A DNA stretch of 64,000 nt from Malania oleifera. Its lineage: Eukaryota > Streptophyta > Magnoliopsida > Santalales > Ximeniaceae. Below are positions 1 to 11,846 of the stretch, one piece after another (within the stretch, counting starts at the first letter, position 1; each line of letters starts with the position of its first letter). Where the stretch lies: the NCBI RefSeq assembly GCF_029873635.1, contig NC_080425.1:41667390-41731389 (forward strand), written 5' to 3'. The notes below the pieces were generated by a model. It worked only from the letters and a program-made list of their open reading frames with translations. It was not told the origin of the DNA and did no database searches. The translations under genes and the position numbers were made by a program.

Positions 1-1472
1 ACAAATCCAGTAGTACTCTTTCTACTATCATTATCACCAGCAAAATCAGCGTCTACATAACCCTGCAGTTTCAAACTTGCACCAGTGAAGCAAAGACATG
101 TATCTGATGAACTCCTCAAATATCTCAGAATCCACTTTACTGCCTCCCAATGCTGCTTTCCTGGCCTACTCATGAATCTGCTCACGACTCCCACTGCATG
201 TGCAATGTCTGGCCTTGTACACACCATAGCATACATCAAGCTGCCAATGGCTGAAGCATAGGGCACCTTGCTCATATGGTCCCTTTCTTCTTCTGTCTTC
301 AGTGACTGTTCCTTGCTTAGTTTGAAATGACTCCCCAAGGGTGTGCTCATTGGTTTAGATTCATTCATGTTGAATCTGCTGAGAATTTTCTTCACGTACT
401 CTGACTGTGAAAGCTTCAATGTACCAGTAGCCTTGTCTCTAATAATTCTCATTCCAAGGATTTGCTTTGTAGCTCCCAAATCCTTCATTGCAAACTGTTC
501 TGACAATTGCTTCTTCAGATTATTAATCTCCTCAATGCTAGACCCTGCAATAAGCATATCATCTACATATAGCAGTAAAATGATATAAGAATTGTCAAAG
601 AACTTAACATAACAACAGTGATCAGCTTCACATCTCTTGAACTCAATTTTATGCATAAAGCTATCAAACTTCTTATACCACTGTCTTGGAGCTTGTTTTA
701 GACCATACAAGCTCTTTTTCAGTTTGCAGACTAAATTCTCTTGTCCTTGGACAATGAACCCTTCTGGCTGAATCATGTAGATGTCTTCCTCCAAGTCACC
801 GTGAAGGAATGCCGTTTTCACATCTAACTGCTCAAGATGTAGATTTTTTGCAGCCACCATTCCCAGTACCAGTCTAATTGTTGATATCTTCACAACTGGA
901 GAAAATATTTCTGTAAAGTCAATGCCTTCCTTTTGCTGAAACCCTTTGACAACTAATCTGGCTTTGTAGCGCTTGCTACCATCATGTTTGTTCTTTATTC
1001 TGTATACCCACTTGTTATGCAGAGCCTTCTTCCCTACTGGCAATTCAGTTAGTTCCCATGTCTGATTCCCTAACAAGGAGTCCATCTCATCCTTCATGGC
1101 TAACTCCCACTTGCTTGAACTCTTGTCCTGCAAGGCTTCATCATAACACTCTAGCTCACCACCATCAGTTAGCAGAAGATAATTTAAAGCAGGTGAATAA
1201 CGCTGTGGAGGTCTAGTGGCCCTAGAAGATCTACGGACCGCAGCTACAGGTGTAATTTGAATTTCCTGCAATTCTACATTCTCCCTATTATCTTCACCCC
1301 TTTCCTGGACAGTATTTTCGGTCAACTCATCTAAGTTAATAAACTCAGAATTTTTCTGATCTATTGCTGTGACATCTGACACTACAGTTGACCTATCCTT
1401 GTACATAACCTGTTCGTTAAATATCACATTTCTACTTCTGATGATTTTCCTGTTTTGTTCATCCTAAAACCG
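1..1472 (-). pseudogene. copia reverse transcriptase and RNase H, same frame after two stops
   Basis: This continues the preceding frame with no frameshift after the stops at 1473-1475 and about 1461-1463. Visible parts are the integrase-RT linker, RT with the catalytic YVDDMLIAG (about 553-580), the connection region with the CTRPDI block (about 205-225), and the start of RNase H with YVDADFAGD (about 33-59). It runs off the window at base 1. The two stops fall where this family has Tyr and Trp codons, so point mutation is the simplest explanation. Stop readthrough is possible but nothing specific supports it. Confidence 0.88.
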
Positions 1473-3503
1473 TTAGCCAAATTTCTCATCACCATAGCCA
1501 ATGAAATAGCATATTTTGGACTTTGCATCAAGTTTACTACGAGCATCAGAATCAACATAAACATAAGAAACACAACCAAAAACTTTTAAGTAAGAAAAAT
1601 TTACCTCTTTATCGCTCCAAACCTCTTCAGGAAGTCTAAACTCCATGGGAACTGAAGGTCCTCGGTTTATCAGATAAGCTGCAGTACTGACAGCATCAGC
1701 CCAAAAAATTTTTGGTAATCCAGCATGTAGCCTCATACTCCTGGCACGCTCGTTGAGAGTTCTGTTCATGCGCTCAGCCACACCATTCTGCTGTGGTGTC
1801 CCAGGAATGGTCTTTTCTATTTTGATTCCATGTGTAGCACAATACTCTCTGAACCCTCCATCTATGTACTCTCCTCCGTTGTCCGACCTCAAACACTTTA
1901 CTTTCAAACCTGTCTCAATCTCAACCATAGCCTTCCACTTCTTAAAAGTTTCAAATACATCATATTTATTTCTCAGAAAATAAACCCATACCTTTCTGGT
2001 TGAGTCATCAATGAAAGTAACGTAGTACCTTGAACCCCCAAGGGATGCAACAGGAGAAGGACCCCATAAATCTGTGTGCACTAACTCCAATTTTTCAGCC
2101 TTCGGTGTTCTGCCACTTTTCAAGAAACTCACCCTTTTCTGCTTTCCTAAGATGCAGCTTTCACACAATTCAAAATCAACAGACTTCAATTCCGGCAGTT
2201 TCCCTCTTGACAGCAGCATCTTCATCCCCTTCTCACTCATGTGACCAAGTCTGCGGTGCCATAAGCTTGTATCAGTATTTGCTTCAGCAACTGCAATTGT
2301 ATCTCTTGGACTTGACGTCATGTATAAAGTACCAGATTTCTTTCCACGAGCCAATACTCTGGCTCCCTTTGTAACCTTCCAAGTGCCACCAGCAAACAAC
2401 ATCGCATGCCCTTCATCATCAAGCTGTCCGACAGAAATCAAATTCCTTCTCAGGTCAGGAATATGTCGTACCTTCTCTAGTAACCAAACAGACCCATTTG
2501 GCAGTGACATCCGGACGTTTCCCATACCCACAACATCCAAGGCTGTACCATCAGCCAAATATACCTTACCAAAATCTCCTGCTACATAATTCTGTATGAT
2601 TTCATGGTGTGAAGTAGTATGAAATGAAGCTCCTGAGTCCAAAACCCAATCATCAAGTGGACTGTCTACTGCAAGAAGTAGTGCATCCTGTACCTCTTCT
2701 GTTACAACATTAGCGGAATCATCCTCACTCTTCTTCTTAAGACTTTTGCATTGTCTCCTAAAGTGACCTGTTTTCCCGCAGTTCCAGCATTGTCCCTTTT
2801 GGCCAGGTCTGGACTTACTTCTGTTTCGATTATAGTTTCTGGATTTTGATCTACCCCGATCTGAATTTCGGTCATTACCTCTGCCTCTGGTCTCAAGATT
2901 TAGGGCAGAGCCGGATCCTGAGGTTTCGCCTGCATCTCTTCTGCGAATCTCCTCAGCCAGAATTAAATCTCGTATATCATTATACTTCAATTTTTCCTTT
3001 CCAGTAGAATTGCTTACTGCCATCCTCATTGCCTCCCAACTGTTTGGCAACGAAGCCAAAACGATCAGTGCACGAATCTCATCATCAAAATCAATTTCTA
3101 TCGACGATAATTGATTTGTGATAGTATTGAACTCATTCAGATGTTGTGCTACAGATGCGTTTTCTGTCATCTTTAAATTAAATAATTTCTTCATCAGATG
3201 TACCTTATTATTTGCTGATGGTTTTTCATACATACCAGATAGAGCCTTCATCAAATCTGCTGTAGTTTTCTCCTTCACGACGTTGTGTGCAACAGACCTG
3301 GACAGAGTTAATCTTATAACTCCTAGTACCTGTCTGTCAAGGAGTGTCCATTCCTCGTCCTTCATAGTAGCAGGTTTTTCTCCTAGAAGCGGTAGATGTA
3401 ACTTCTTCCCATAGAGATAATCCTCGATCTGCATCCTCCAGAATCCAAAGTCTATGCCGTCAAACTTTTCTATTCTAGACGCCCTTCCTACTTCCTCTGC
3501 CAT
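1473..3503 (-). pseudogene. copia gag-protease-integrase part of polyprotein
   Basis: This is a 676-codon frame counted from the ATG at 3503. An in-frame GTG three codons upstream is a less likely start. Domains in order: a UBN2-type Gag (about residues 10-200), a basic Arg/Ser-rich linker, a CCHC zinc knuckle CWNCGKTGHFRRQC (about 239-252), an aspartic protease with LDSGAS (Asp about 289), the HHCC integrase zinc domain starting LWHRRLGH (about 424), and the integrase core with Asp in HTDLWG (about 478), Asp in RSDNGGEY (about 541) and Glu in NGVAER (about 577). All catalytic residues are present. The frame ends at a TAA where the family normally reads on into RT, and a second stop follows four codons later. 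Gag packages the RNA, protease cuts the polyprotein and integrase inserts the cDNA. Confidence 0.92.
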
Positions 3504-3527
3504 TGCTCCCACTCGAACCTAACCCTA

Positions 3528-3540
3528 GGCTCTGATACCA
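3528..3540 (-). other. primer binding site, tRNA-iMet type
   Basis: The minus strand reads TGGTATCAGAGCC two bases inside the LTR. This matches the 3' end of plant initiator tRNA-Met, the usual primer for Ty1/copia reverse transcription. Confidence 0.9.
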
Positions 3541-3542
3541 GT

Positions 3543-3910
3543 TGTTAGGAATATACGAACAAATTCCCGAAACCTGTGAGAAACAAATAGAGAAAGAATA
3601 ACGCCAAATAAAAATTCAATCACACGCACAAGACAATATTTACGTGGTTCGGCAATTTGCCTACGTCCACGGAGTTGCAGGGATTTCAATATTATCAGGA
3701 AGAAAGCACAGAGAGTGTGGCGATACAATTCTCTCGCTCTCGTTCTCTCTCGCGGATACAACCACCGAAACCCTAATCACCCGAAAGCACCCTTTTATAT
3801 GTTGCGCCTAGGGTTCCGTGGACTAAGCCTTAGGATAGAAATCTCTAATTAAATAGAGGTCGGGTCGTCATCCAAATCAAAACATAACTAGGCTCCACAA
3901 AAGCCCAACA
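3543..3910 (-). repeat. 5' LTR of the copia element
   Basis: The LTR is 368 bp. On the minus strand it starts TGTTGGGC and ends CCTAACA, giving TG..CA ends with TGTT/AACA inverted termini. A TATAAAAG box lies at 3792-3799. The primer site is two bases inside the element. Unlike the long LTRs further along, it has no palindromic motif array upstream of the TATA box, so it serves as a negative control for that pattern. Confidence 0.9.
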
Positions 3911-4672
3911 AGTGGCTGTAACCTTTCTTCAGGGAGGGACGTTCATTCTTGGTCTTTGGACCAGTCAGGTGTGTTTTTTCTTGCAGATATTTTTTGAATT
4001 TTTGATTTGTTCCAACTCTTCTTTCTTGCTATACTCTATTATTTGGATGGCTAAGGTACCCCCTGAAATAAAGGCTTTCATTTGGGTGGTTGTGCTTTAT
4101 AAGATAAATATGCAAATTAGGAGGCCTATGAAGGCTCTCTCTCCTGATGTATGTGTGCTCTGTTACAAGAACTCTAATACAACTTCTCACCTTTTGTAAG
4201 GCAAATTTGCTTGGAGTATTTGGAATATGCTTTTTGGCATTATGGGAGAAAGCTGGGCTTGTCCTCCCTCGATGGAAGACTTTTTAGGAATATCCGTTGC
4301 AGACTTTAGTAGAATAAAGAATGGGGCTACTTTATGGTAGTGTGACTTTTACTTAGTATTATGGGGTTTATGGATGGAATGTAGTACTTGAATATTTTCT
4401 GAGAAGAAATAAACCAGATGTTGGTTTGGGAAAAAATAAAGTATTTGGCCTCTTTGCAGTGTTTTGGGTATGGATTTTTTAAAGAGGCAAGTTTTTAGGA
4501 GTTTCAAAGAGATTGGAGGAACAAGTTGACTGGATGATTTTTTCTTGAGCTTTTTCAATTTTTTTTGTTTAGTCTTGGAGTGTCTCAGTTTAGCTCAAGA
4601 GATTTCTCACAGCCCTCTTGTAATTCTCTTTTTATTAATGATACCTTCTTTTGTTTTCACAAAAAAAAAAAA
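3911..4672 (+). pseudogene. LINE 3' end (zinc-binding RT tail) with poly(A)
   Basis: The frame at 3912-4199 contains VPPEIKAFIWVVVLYKIN, then RRPMKALSPDVCVLC, matching the zf-RVT zinc-binding region after RT in plant LINE ORF2 (Cys pair seen; the later His/Cys are degraded). Broken coding similarity such as WSIWNMLFG continues to about 4350. The insert ends in a 12 A tract at 4661-4672, as expected for target-primed integration. The LTR element ending at 3910 interrupts it, so its 5' part should lie left of that element, outside the window. It is non-functional. Confidence 0.75.
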
Positions 4673-7633
4673 GGATTCACAGTTAGGCAGTATGGGAGGG
4701 ATTTAAGTGATTTTACAGACATGTATCTTCCTATCTTAAAAATAAACTATTATAATGTGTTCCACATGGATTATGGATTTAGAATTTATTAAGTTGCAGT
4801 ATAATTACACAATATTATAAAATACTACAATTAAGGTTTATTTTTCCAAAGAGAAAAACAAATTAATTATACTTTGATCAAATTTAATAGTTTTGTTATC
4901 ATGAATACAAAGATATGTTTTCAAATATGATAATATTATCAATAAACAATGAATACAAATTCAAATCTTGAATTTTAAATAGTTTTTGTTATTAGTAATA
5001 TTTTGGAACAAGTCATGTCTTGTTTGAATTTATTTACATAATGAAAGTTTGATAGGTATTCTATTTTGATTTTAAACTTATTAATTGAAAGCATTATTAA
5101 CGTCACTTTTTTTCTGCTTGGCAAAAAGGGGGCAGGGGGTGACCTCACTGCACCCCACTGAAGCTCTAGTGGTCCTGAACCCCTCCGCATGTTCCAAGCT
5201 TTAGTTGTTAATATCAAATTTGTTTCCCAACAATTTATGATTGCCAAGAACTTCATTTAATAGGGGTATGTAGGCTAAAAATGATGTGTAGTTCTTTTTT
5301 CAAGGGTTTTAATTGATTTTTTATTCCCTCATGCCCAAACTCAAAATTTTAAGTTTCATAATGGGAGGTGCCAAATGAGATTGTTTTTGGCATTCTGAGA
5401 AAATAACTAGATACCATGGAAGTTAAAGGCTCGCTGGAGGCGTGCCTAGGTGTGAGGTGCACTTGGTTGATGAGGCTTGCGCCTCATAGGATTCAAGTCG
5501 AGATGAGCTTTGAGAGTCGTTGGGAGGGCCATGAGTTGCACCTAATGCCTGTTTACCTTATACCTTTTTTTTTCCCCTTCTTTATTACCAGTTATTTGAT
5601 TTGTGTGTATAATTTTGAAAAAAAAGTGAAAAACATTGGATAATATCTTATTTTATCTTGCAAGTTGCATCTAATGTCTCTTAAGAATTTTCTTTGATAA
5701 AAAAAAAAGAATCTCAGCCTCCAATGAGACAGGCAGAGCCAAGATCAAAGGCTGACCATAGATTCCTGAGGCCAACTCTCAGGCTTTGACTGAAAGCCGA
5801 CTCCTGTTCTTTTCTTCTTCTTCTTCTGGATCGACCAATTTCAGTTTTCTGCTACTCTCAGCCAGAGCTGCTGTGACCCTCCTTATTTTATTTTATATAT
5901 TTTTTCCAACATTTTGGAATTTCTGCTATTTTTCCTTAAATTTCTGCTTTGCTGCTATCAGGCATCTTTTTCTTCTTCTGTCCTTCTCTCCTATTTTCAG
6001 TCAGAGCTGTGATCCCATTTTTTGATGCTCTTTGTTTAGCTGTCTTATTTTTTGGTCGAATTTCTGCTACATTTCCAGAAATTTCTTTTTTGCTGCTTCT
6101 AGTCTTCTTTCTTCTTCTTCTGGACTCGTCTGCCGCTCACGATTGGAGCCGCTCTGAGCCCTTTTAATTTTTTTTGTTGTTGTTTTTTATCTGAAATTGC
6201 ACTGCTTTTTTTCCTGGGCATTACTGCTTTTGTTATCTGGAATTTCTGGCATGGACACTCTGCTTTTCTTTCCTACTGCTTGTTCTGTGTATCTTCTGTG
6301 GAATTTATGGCATGAAGGCTGCTTATTTTTGAAAATTGTAATTATGATGTTCATTTGTGTTCAAGTACTGACTATTTTGGGATTTTAAAATTCAAATATT
6401 AGTGCTAATGTGTTTACAAATAGAGAATCCACTATATAGGGCATTTACACACAATTTTAATAAATGTGCACCTCTCCATATCTAAACACTTCTATTTTCA
6501 TAATAAACTATTTCTATTCTTGAGTGGAATCAAACAATTTGAGACCTAGAATTGCCAAACTATATAGAAAAAGTCATGGACCAAAATTTTGAAGACAATT
6601 TGAAAGAGGTAAAACTGTTCTTGGAAAAGGTTGTGTGGCATTTTGCATAGAAAAGTAGTGAATTTTATTATTATTTAAATTATTAGGTTTGATTGAGAAC
6701 CAATTGGATCTCTGTTGTATCTGGGCTAGATGAAAATGGTTATTGAATAGAAAATTGTAATATTTGAATCACAAATCATAAGATTTGATTTGAGAATCGT
6801 AAGAGTCAAATTGAGAACCCTAGGATTCAAGGTTAATTCTTGTTTATTTTGATTTGCCTACTAAATACGAATCAAGAATTGAACAATATTGACAACCATG
6901 CCTTGAATAACAACAATAATTTTAATGATAAATAATAATAGTTAACGATAGCAATGATGAAAACAAACCATAATAAATTTTTTATATAATGACTACTAAA
7001 ATGATTTTTTTAACAAACAGCACAAATATCATCCTAAAACAAATTATCTCATTAATTTGAATTTTGATGGGTATTCAAAATAATGGAATGGGTTTTGGAT
7101 TCCCTATTTTGGGCCGTTGGATATGTTTCATGTAGGATTTTGTTCCGTTTCCAACTATTAAGCATTGGCATTTTTTTTGGGAGCCTCAATTGTTCGTATA
7201 CAACATGTGTTCGATATTGACACACCCTGATATGTATCTAAAATTAAGGGTTTGATTGGTAAGATTTTTTTAATTCGAAACTAGAGATCCGAAAAAAAGG
7301 GCAGCTTGGTGGACAAATCTCCTGCTTAAAGGCCACAGTGGGTCTATAGTACATAGCCTTACCTTGCATTTTGCAAGAGACTGTTTTCACGCTTCAAACC
7401 CGTAACCTCTAGGTTTAATGGAAAAATTTGTGTTTGGTTAACATGTTCTCAAAAAACTATTTTGGGAAATGTATCCAAAAGCAATACCCTTAAAACAAAT
7501 ATTTTTAGGGAATGAATTTGAGTTGTTTACTGTGTTTTTGGATACAATTTCTCAGATACACGGGAAACATAGGATGTGGGGTAATATTATCATTGTCATC
7601 ATCATTTAGAAGATTCAACTGAGGCTCGCACAA
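4673..7633. other. AT-rich intergenic DNA, no gene recognised
   Basis: No frame here looks like a protein. A pyrimidine-rich stretch at about 5770-6300 repeats phrases such as TTCTTCTTCTTCTGG and TTTCTGCT. It produces short Leu/Phe/Ser-rich frames, best read as compositional. A short stretch with GCGCCTCATAGG-type words at 5425-5490 resembles dispersed GCCT-rich repeats but has no clear ends. Confidence 0.5.
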
Positions 7634-8327
7634 GGTCTTAAATTTCGATTTCGACTCAAATTTCGAAGCTCCAAAAGTACGGAAATTTCGACCGAAATTT
7701 CGATTTCAATGTCAATTTTGATTTCGATTTGAAAAAATAATAGAAACTAGTAGTAAAGCATGAAATTATTTGTGAAACTTTAGAAATGGTTAACGAACAT
7801 AATAATATAAGTTTTAAAATTAATATATTACAAATTAAATACATCTATGTTTTGTATGAAGTGGAAAAGTCGTAAAATAGTATGTGTATCAAACTTTCTT
7901 GTAAGATAATGTACATTAAACATATTCAGTTAATGCAAATGAAATTCATAAATCATTTAAAAATTATTTATGATACAAATATTGATAATTTAGACATGAA
8001 TGGTTAAATAAAATATTTCTATAAGTTTATTTTTTCATATAATTACAAAAGCACTTGTGATAACCTTTTGTTTCAACAAAAGAAATTAAAAGAGAAATTT
8101 CACTTCACTCTTGAATCTCTCGTTTGAATTTCGACAAAATTTCATTGCATAGTTAAAATTTCGACAAATTTAGCTAAAATTTTGAGGTTTTGATAAATTT
8201 CGGATGATTCGTTGAGATTTCAACAGAAATTATGCAAGAAGGAAATCGATTGCCATTTTGATTTCGAGGGTGACGAAAATCGGAAATTTCGACTGAAATT
8301 TCGACAATTTCGTGGAAATTTAAGACC
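7634..8327. mobile_element. non-autonomous DNA transposon-like repeat with 13 bp terminal inverted repeats
   Basis: The block starts GGTCTTAAATTTC (7634-7646) and ends with its exact reverse complement GAAATTTAAGACC (8315-8327), so it is 694 bp with perfect 13 bp inverted ends. Both subterminal regions (7646-7735 and 8100-8320) are packed with variants of the palindrome CGAAATTTCG, while the centre is plain AT-rich DNA with no coding frame. Subterminal repeats of this kind are typical transposase-binding arrays in MITE-like elements. The flanks GGCTCGCAC and GGCTCACC could be a worn target duplication of 8-9 bp (hAT or Mutator size), but the match is imperfect, so no superfamily is assigned. 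Confidence 0.6.
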
Positions 8328-9060
8328 ATGGGCTCACCTCAAGACAAGGCATGCCTGAAATTGGGCTCAGTCTAAAATACCAAATCCAAAAAGGATCACT
8401 ACATTACATGCTAAGGCTTATGCATTTGTTGAGATGGCTTTCCTATTGTGCTGTTAGTTGAGGGCTACGAGGCCTGCACATTTTGGGCATGCGAATCTCA
8501 ATTTAGATTTGTCTAGAATAAGCCAGAGGAATGCTTCTTGAATCTTAACATTTCCAAAATAATTGAAAGTTGCATCTTAGATCTTGAAACTAGTGTCAAC
8601 TTTGTAATTTTCTAATTTTTTTTCTTTATGTTTAAAAATGTCTAAAAGCAAAATTCCCAAAAGGCTTATGCTTCAATATCATAAGGCTTACACCTCACCT
8701 CATGTCGTTGCCTTTAAAAAAAAGTTGATGATGATGATGATGATAATTATAATTATTAATATTATTATGTTGTTATAATTATTTGATAATTTACGAATTG
8801 GTATTAAAATTACTGTTGTTGAATATGATTAACCTAGCTTTGCCCATTTTTTTTTTTCCTGAATTTCTTATGTATTTGGATTTACTTAACCAAACAGAAT
8901 TTCACTGTTACTTATTTTTTGGAACAGTTTCATCTTTTTTTTTTTTCAAAAAATTATAAATAATCAATAATACAATCTCTTCTTGTCATTTTTGGAAACA
9001 AGATTTGAATATACAATGTCTGATCTTTTTTAACAAATGTGGGCTGATTAATTTATTTTT
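8328..9060. other. intergenic DNA upstream of TGD1
   Basis: There is no coding frame. It contains GCCTTA/CACCTCA-rich degenerate repeats (8330-8710), a short GAT trinucleotide run (about 8726-8742) and oligo(T) tracts (8848-8860, 8934-8945). The TGD1 promoter probably lies in its last few hundred bases, but no convincing TATA box was found. Confidence 0.45.
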
Positions 9061-9114
9061 ATTTTTGAACAGACACTCCTTGAGGCCCTGCTCCTTTTAA
9101 TTCTGTTGTCAAAA

Positions 9115-9364
9115 CCCTAAAAAAACTTCTTATGAGGAGAAGCCAAGAGATTGGGAGTTGAGAGGTTGTTTGACATTGGAGTGTTTGGTCTTTGGAGCTG
9201 TAGCGCCACTACGCCAGCCTTGCAAAGCCCTGTGGGACCTCACATTCTCTTGGATTCCTTTGCTCACTGGAGCAAAAACAACAAAAGGAGTTGCGATTGT
9301 TGGAGGAAGATCATTGGCTTTCTTGCTTCTTCGATTCGAGCTTAGAACCCAGCTAACACAACAG
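9115..9364 (+). other. probable 5'UTR exon 1 of TGD1
   Basis: A block less AT-rich than its surroundings ends in a perfect plant donor site, CAG|GTAAGT (exon end 9364). Joined to the acceptor TTGCAG at 11813-11818 it gives an exon leading straight into the TGD1 start codon. Open frames in the block, from ATGs at 9151 and 9158, do not join the TGD1 frame: the second meets TAG two codons after the junction. It is therefore read as untranslated leader with short upstream ORFs. An AAACCCTA motif near 9113-9120, common close to plant transcription starts, suggests a start nearby. The 5' boundary is a guess. Confidence 0.55.
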
Positions 9365-11818
9365 GTAAGTCCATTAATAATTATTTAATTTTATTATTAA
9401 ATCCTGTATGAGCTGTGTCCATGGCCTACCATTGGCCATGCCCCTTGAGTCGTTTTTCTGCTGGACCAATATTCTCTAATATGAATGTAATTGATGGTTG
9501 TATAACTGAAGTTTGCTGAATGTGCGATTGGTAATAGTGCACGAATAATGCCTGTATTTCATTTTAAACTAAAATTACCTCAATATTTGTCATCTAAAAG
9601 GGAAAACATGCCTAAATATGATTTCGATTAATTAACGAATCCGTGTTGTGCTGTATCCTCATCTTGTCAAAATTGCCGTATTGTTGTCTCTGTATTATTT
9701 TGTATCCATGTCCTGTGTCGGTATTCGTGCTTCCTAGGCTTCCAAACTTGAGTATCAATTATTTCGATTGCCACATTTTCCAAAATCCTTCAAGATATGT
9801 GAGCGAAATGTTCCTTCAAGGTGAAAGGAGAAAAATGCTAATTAGGTGTTTAGTTCAAAAAATCACATGCCTAAGAATTTTCTGTTTTGGAATACTTATG
9901 GGAAACTGGATTACCAAACAAATAAATGGACATATTTTATATGCCTGCTTTGTAGAATTTTTAAGATGAATAAAATGTGAACATCAAGAATTCACAACCT
10001 TTCTGAATATTTTTAAAGACATACTAAATCATAGGAATGGTTAGTTACATCCCAACATGTGTGAACCATTTTTCATTGATGATGTTGAATGCATTTAGTG
10101 CATTGATTACATTTAGGGGAAAAAAAATTTCTTAGGAGGAACCTAAAAATGAGAAAGTAGTGAAAAATTATTGAAGACAGAATAGAGAGGAAATATATAT
10201 GTTTTTCTTTTTAAATGGTAGGAGAGAGCTAAGAAGAGAAGCATTTGGGTTTTTTCAACTTGTATAGAAGAGTGCAGCTGCATCACCTACATTAAACGTA
10301 TTTCTTATGATCCCACTCTGCTCAAATCAACAAAACCAGATCGAATTCACCAGCCCCACATTCATACTCCTCTACAATCTCCCCACACTTTCCACCTTGA
10401 ATGTTCCAATCCTTCATTCTTCCTACCCTGTATCTATTTCAGTGAACTTCGAGAGTTTGGCTATCTGTTTATTGAAACAGTTAAAAGTTTTGGTCAGCTT
10501 GGGCTTTTATTGGTATGCGATGAGTCCCTTCTTGTGACTTGTTTTTGAATGGGCTTATATTTTTACTTCCAAAATTTTTGTCTTGCCTTACAATCATAGT
10601 GTAATTGATTAAGGTAAGCTTGATGGTAGGCCATATGAACATAAACCAATTGAAGGAGCTTAGTCCTGATGATTTTCCATTTGGGTTTACACTCTATTGA
10701 AGGAGTTTGGTTTTGATGAAGCTTCGCATGCAAACTAAAAGCACCCACATTGCCCTTTTCCACTTCAATTCAGCCCAAATTTATCTACATTGGTCATGAG
10801 GGTGTTTAATTAAATGTGGCGAAGAAGTGAGGGAATTAGTAGGGTGCTTTGAGCAAGCATGTAAAGCAGGCCTGAGAATTTTATTTCACTTTTCCACTGT
10901 TATGGCTTTTTCTTATGACCAAAGAATTATTAAAGTGCTTATGGCAATTTTTGTTACATCTTTAAGATGACTATGTTGATGCTTCTGCTGTTTCAAGTTT
11001 CAACTAGGTGATATCACAATTGAAATTGAAAGTTCTCTTTTTGAGTTTTAAGATTTTGTCTTTTTCAAGGTTAATGTGGTGCTTGCCAACTTATAGCGAT
11101 ACTTGATTTGTGAATCAATAATTACAGAGGCAATATTTAGAATGACTGCAAACCTGATAACCTGATGAGTGTTTATCATTTATTTTTTTTACAATTTTGT
11201 TTAAAAGAATGTATTTCTTTGTAGGTATTGATTTGCTGGGGAACTTTTCCAACACAGAGCTTTTTCACTTTTTATCTTTGTAGTTCTTTTATCTTTGCCT
11301 TCTTGCTTTCAATTATATTTTTCTCTTCGTTTATCCAACTATTAGATTTATCTGATCATTTATGAGTCAGATTCCTCCTGAAGTATGATATCTGCTTGGC
11401 CTCGATACGCTCATTCTTTTGTGGGTCAACCTGTTTCAGGCTACTCAAATTTCCTATTACATGGTTTTTATTGACTCAGCCGTTGCATAGGATGTGAGAT
11501 CCCTCCACTTTTTTATACAGAGTTGAAGTGCAACGAATCAAAGATGCTAGTAGCTTCTCATTTTCACCCATTCCTTGACATTTGTGACAGGTCTCTCTCT
11601 CTCTCTCTCTCACACACACACGCGCGTGTACACACACACACACACATACACGCACTCAAACACTCTCTCTCCCTCTTTGCATGTGCTCACACTTTTGTTT
11701 TAACCCTTGTTCTGTTTTTATTTTTATTATATATTTTTTGGGGGGAAGGGAGATGGGAGCTTAAAAGAATTCTCTTCCCTGTTTATTGACTTGCAACTGA
11801 AGCTTAAAAAAATTGCAG
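9365..11818 (+). other. probable 2.45 kb leader intron of TGD1
   Basis: Bounded by GTAAGT (9365) and TTGCAG (11818), T-rich near its 3' end and without a supported coding exon. It contains a CT/CA microsatellite (11591-11655). Another acceptor-like site (TTTTATACAG, ending 11520) followed by a donor-like CAG|GTCTCT (11590) could bound a small optional exon. Long first introns within the 5'UTR often boost expression in plants; that role is only possible here. Confidence 0.5.
11591..11655. repeat. (TC)n-(CA)n compound microsatellite
   Basis: About 20 bases of TC repeats pass into CA repeats with a CGCGCGTG interruption. It lies in the TGD1 leader intron 190 bp before the start codon. Confidence 0.95.
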
Positions 11819-11846
11819 AAATAGCATTATCAAACAGCGTGGGTGG

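Larger units (their letters stand above)
1..3910 (-). mobile_element. Ty1/copia LTR retrotransposon, 3' part beyond window edge
   Basis: Reading on the minus strand, the order is LTR (3910 to 3543), tRNA-iMet primer site, gag, protease, integrase, reverse transcriptase and RNase H, with RNase H still open at base 1. PR-INT-RT-RH is the Ty1/copia gene order. The 368 bp LTR and the Tnt1-like Gag start suggest a Tork/Tnt1-type lineage, which is inference. The polyprotein frame holds from gag to RNase H except for two stops near 1463-1475, so the copy is young but not intact. The 3' LTR lies outside the window. The DNA just beyond the LTR (3911 on) is LINE coding sequence, so this element was inserted into a LINE. 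Confidence 0.93.

Noticed and set aside
5786..6388. Leu/Phe-rich frames
   Set aside because: They follow from a pyrimidine-rich strand and show no homology pattern.
9158..9388. Leader frame as a coding first exon of TGD1
   Set aside because: After splicing to 11819 it hits TAG at once, and the downstream protein already has a transit-like N-terminus.
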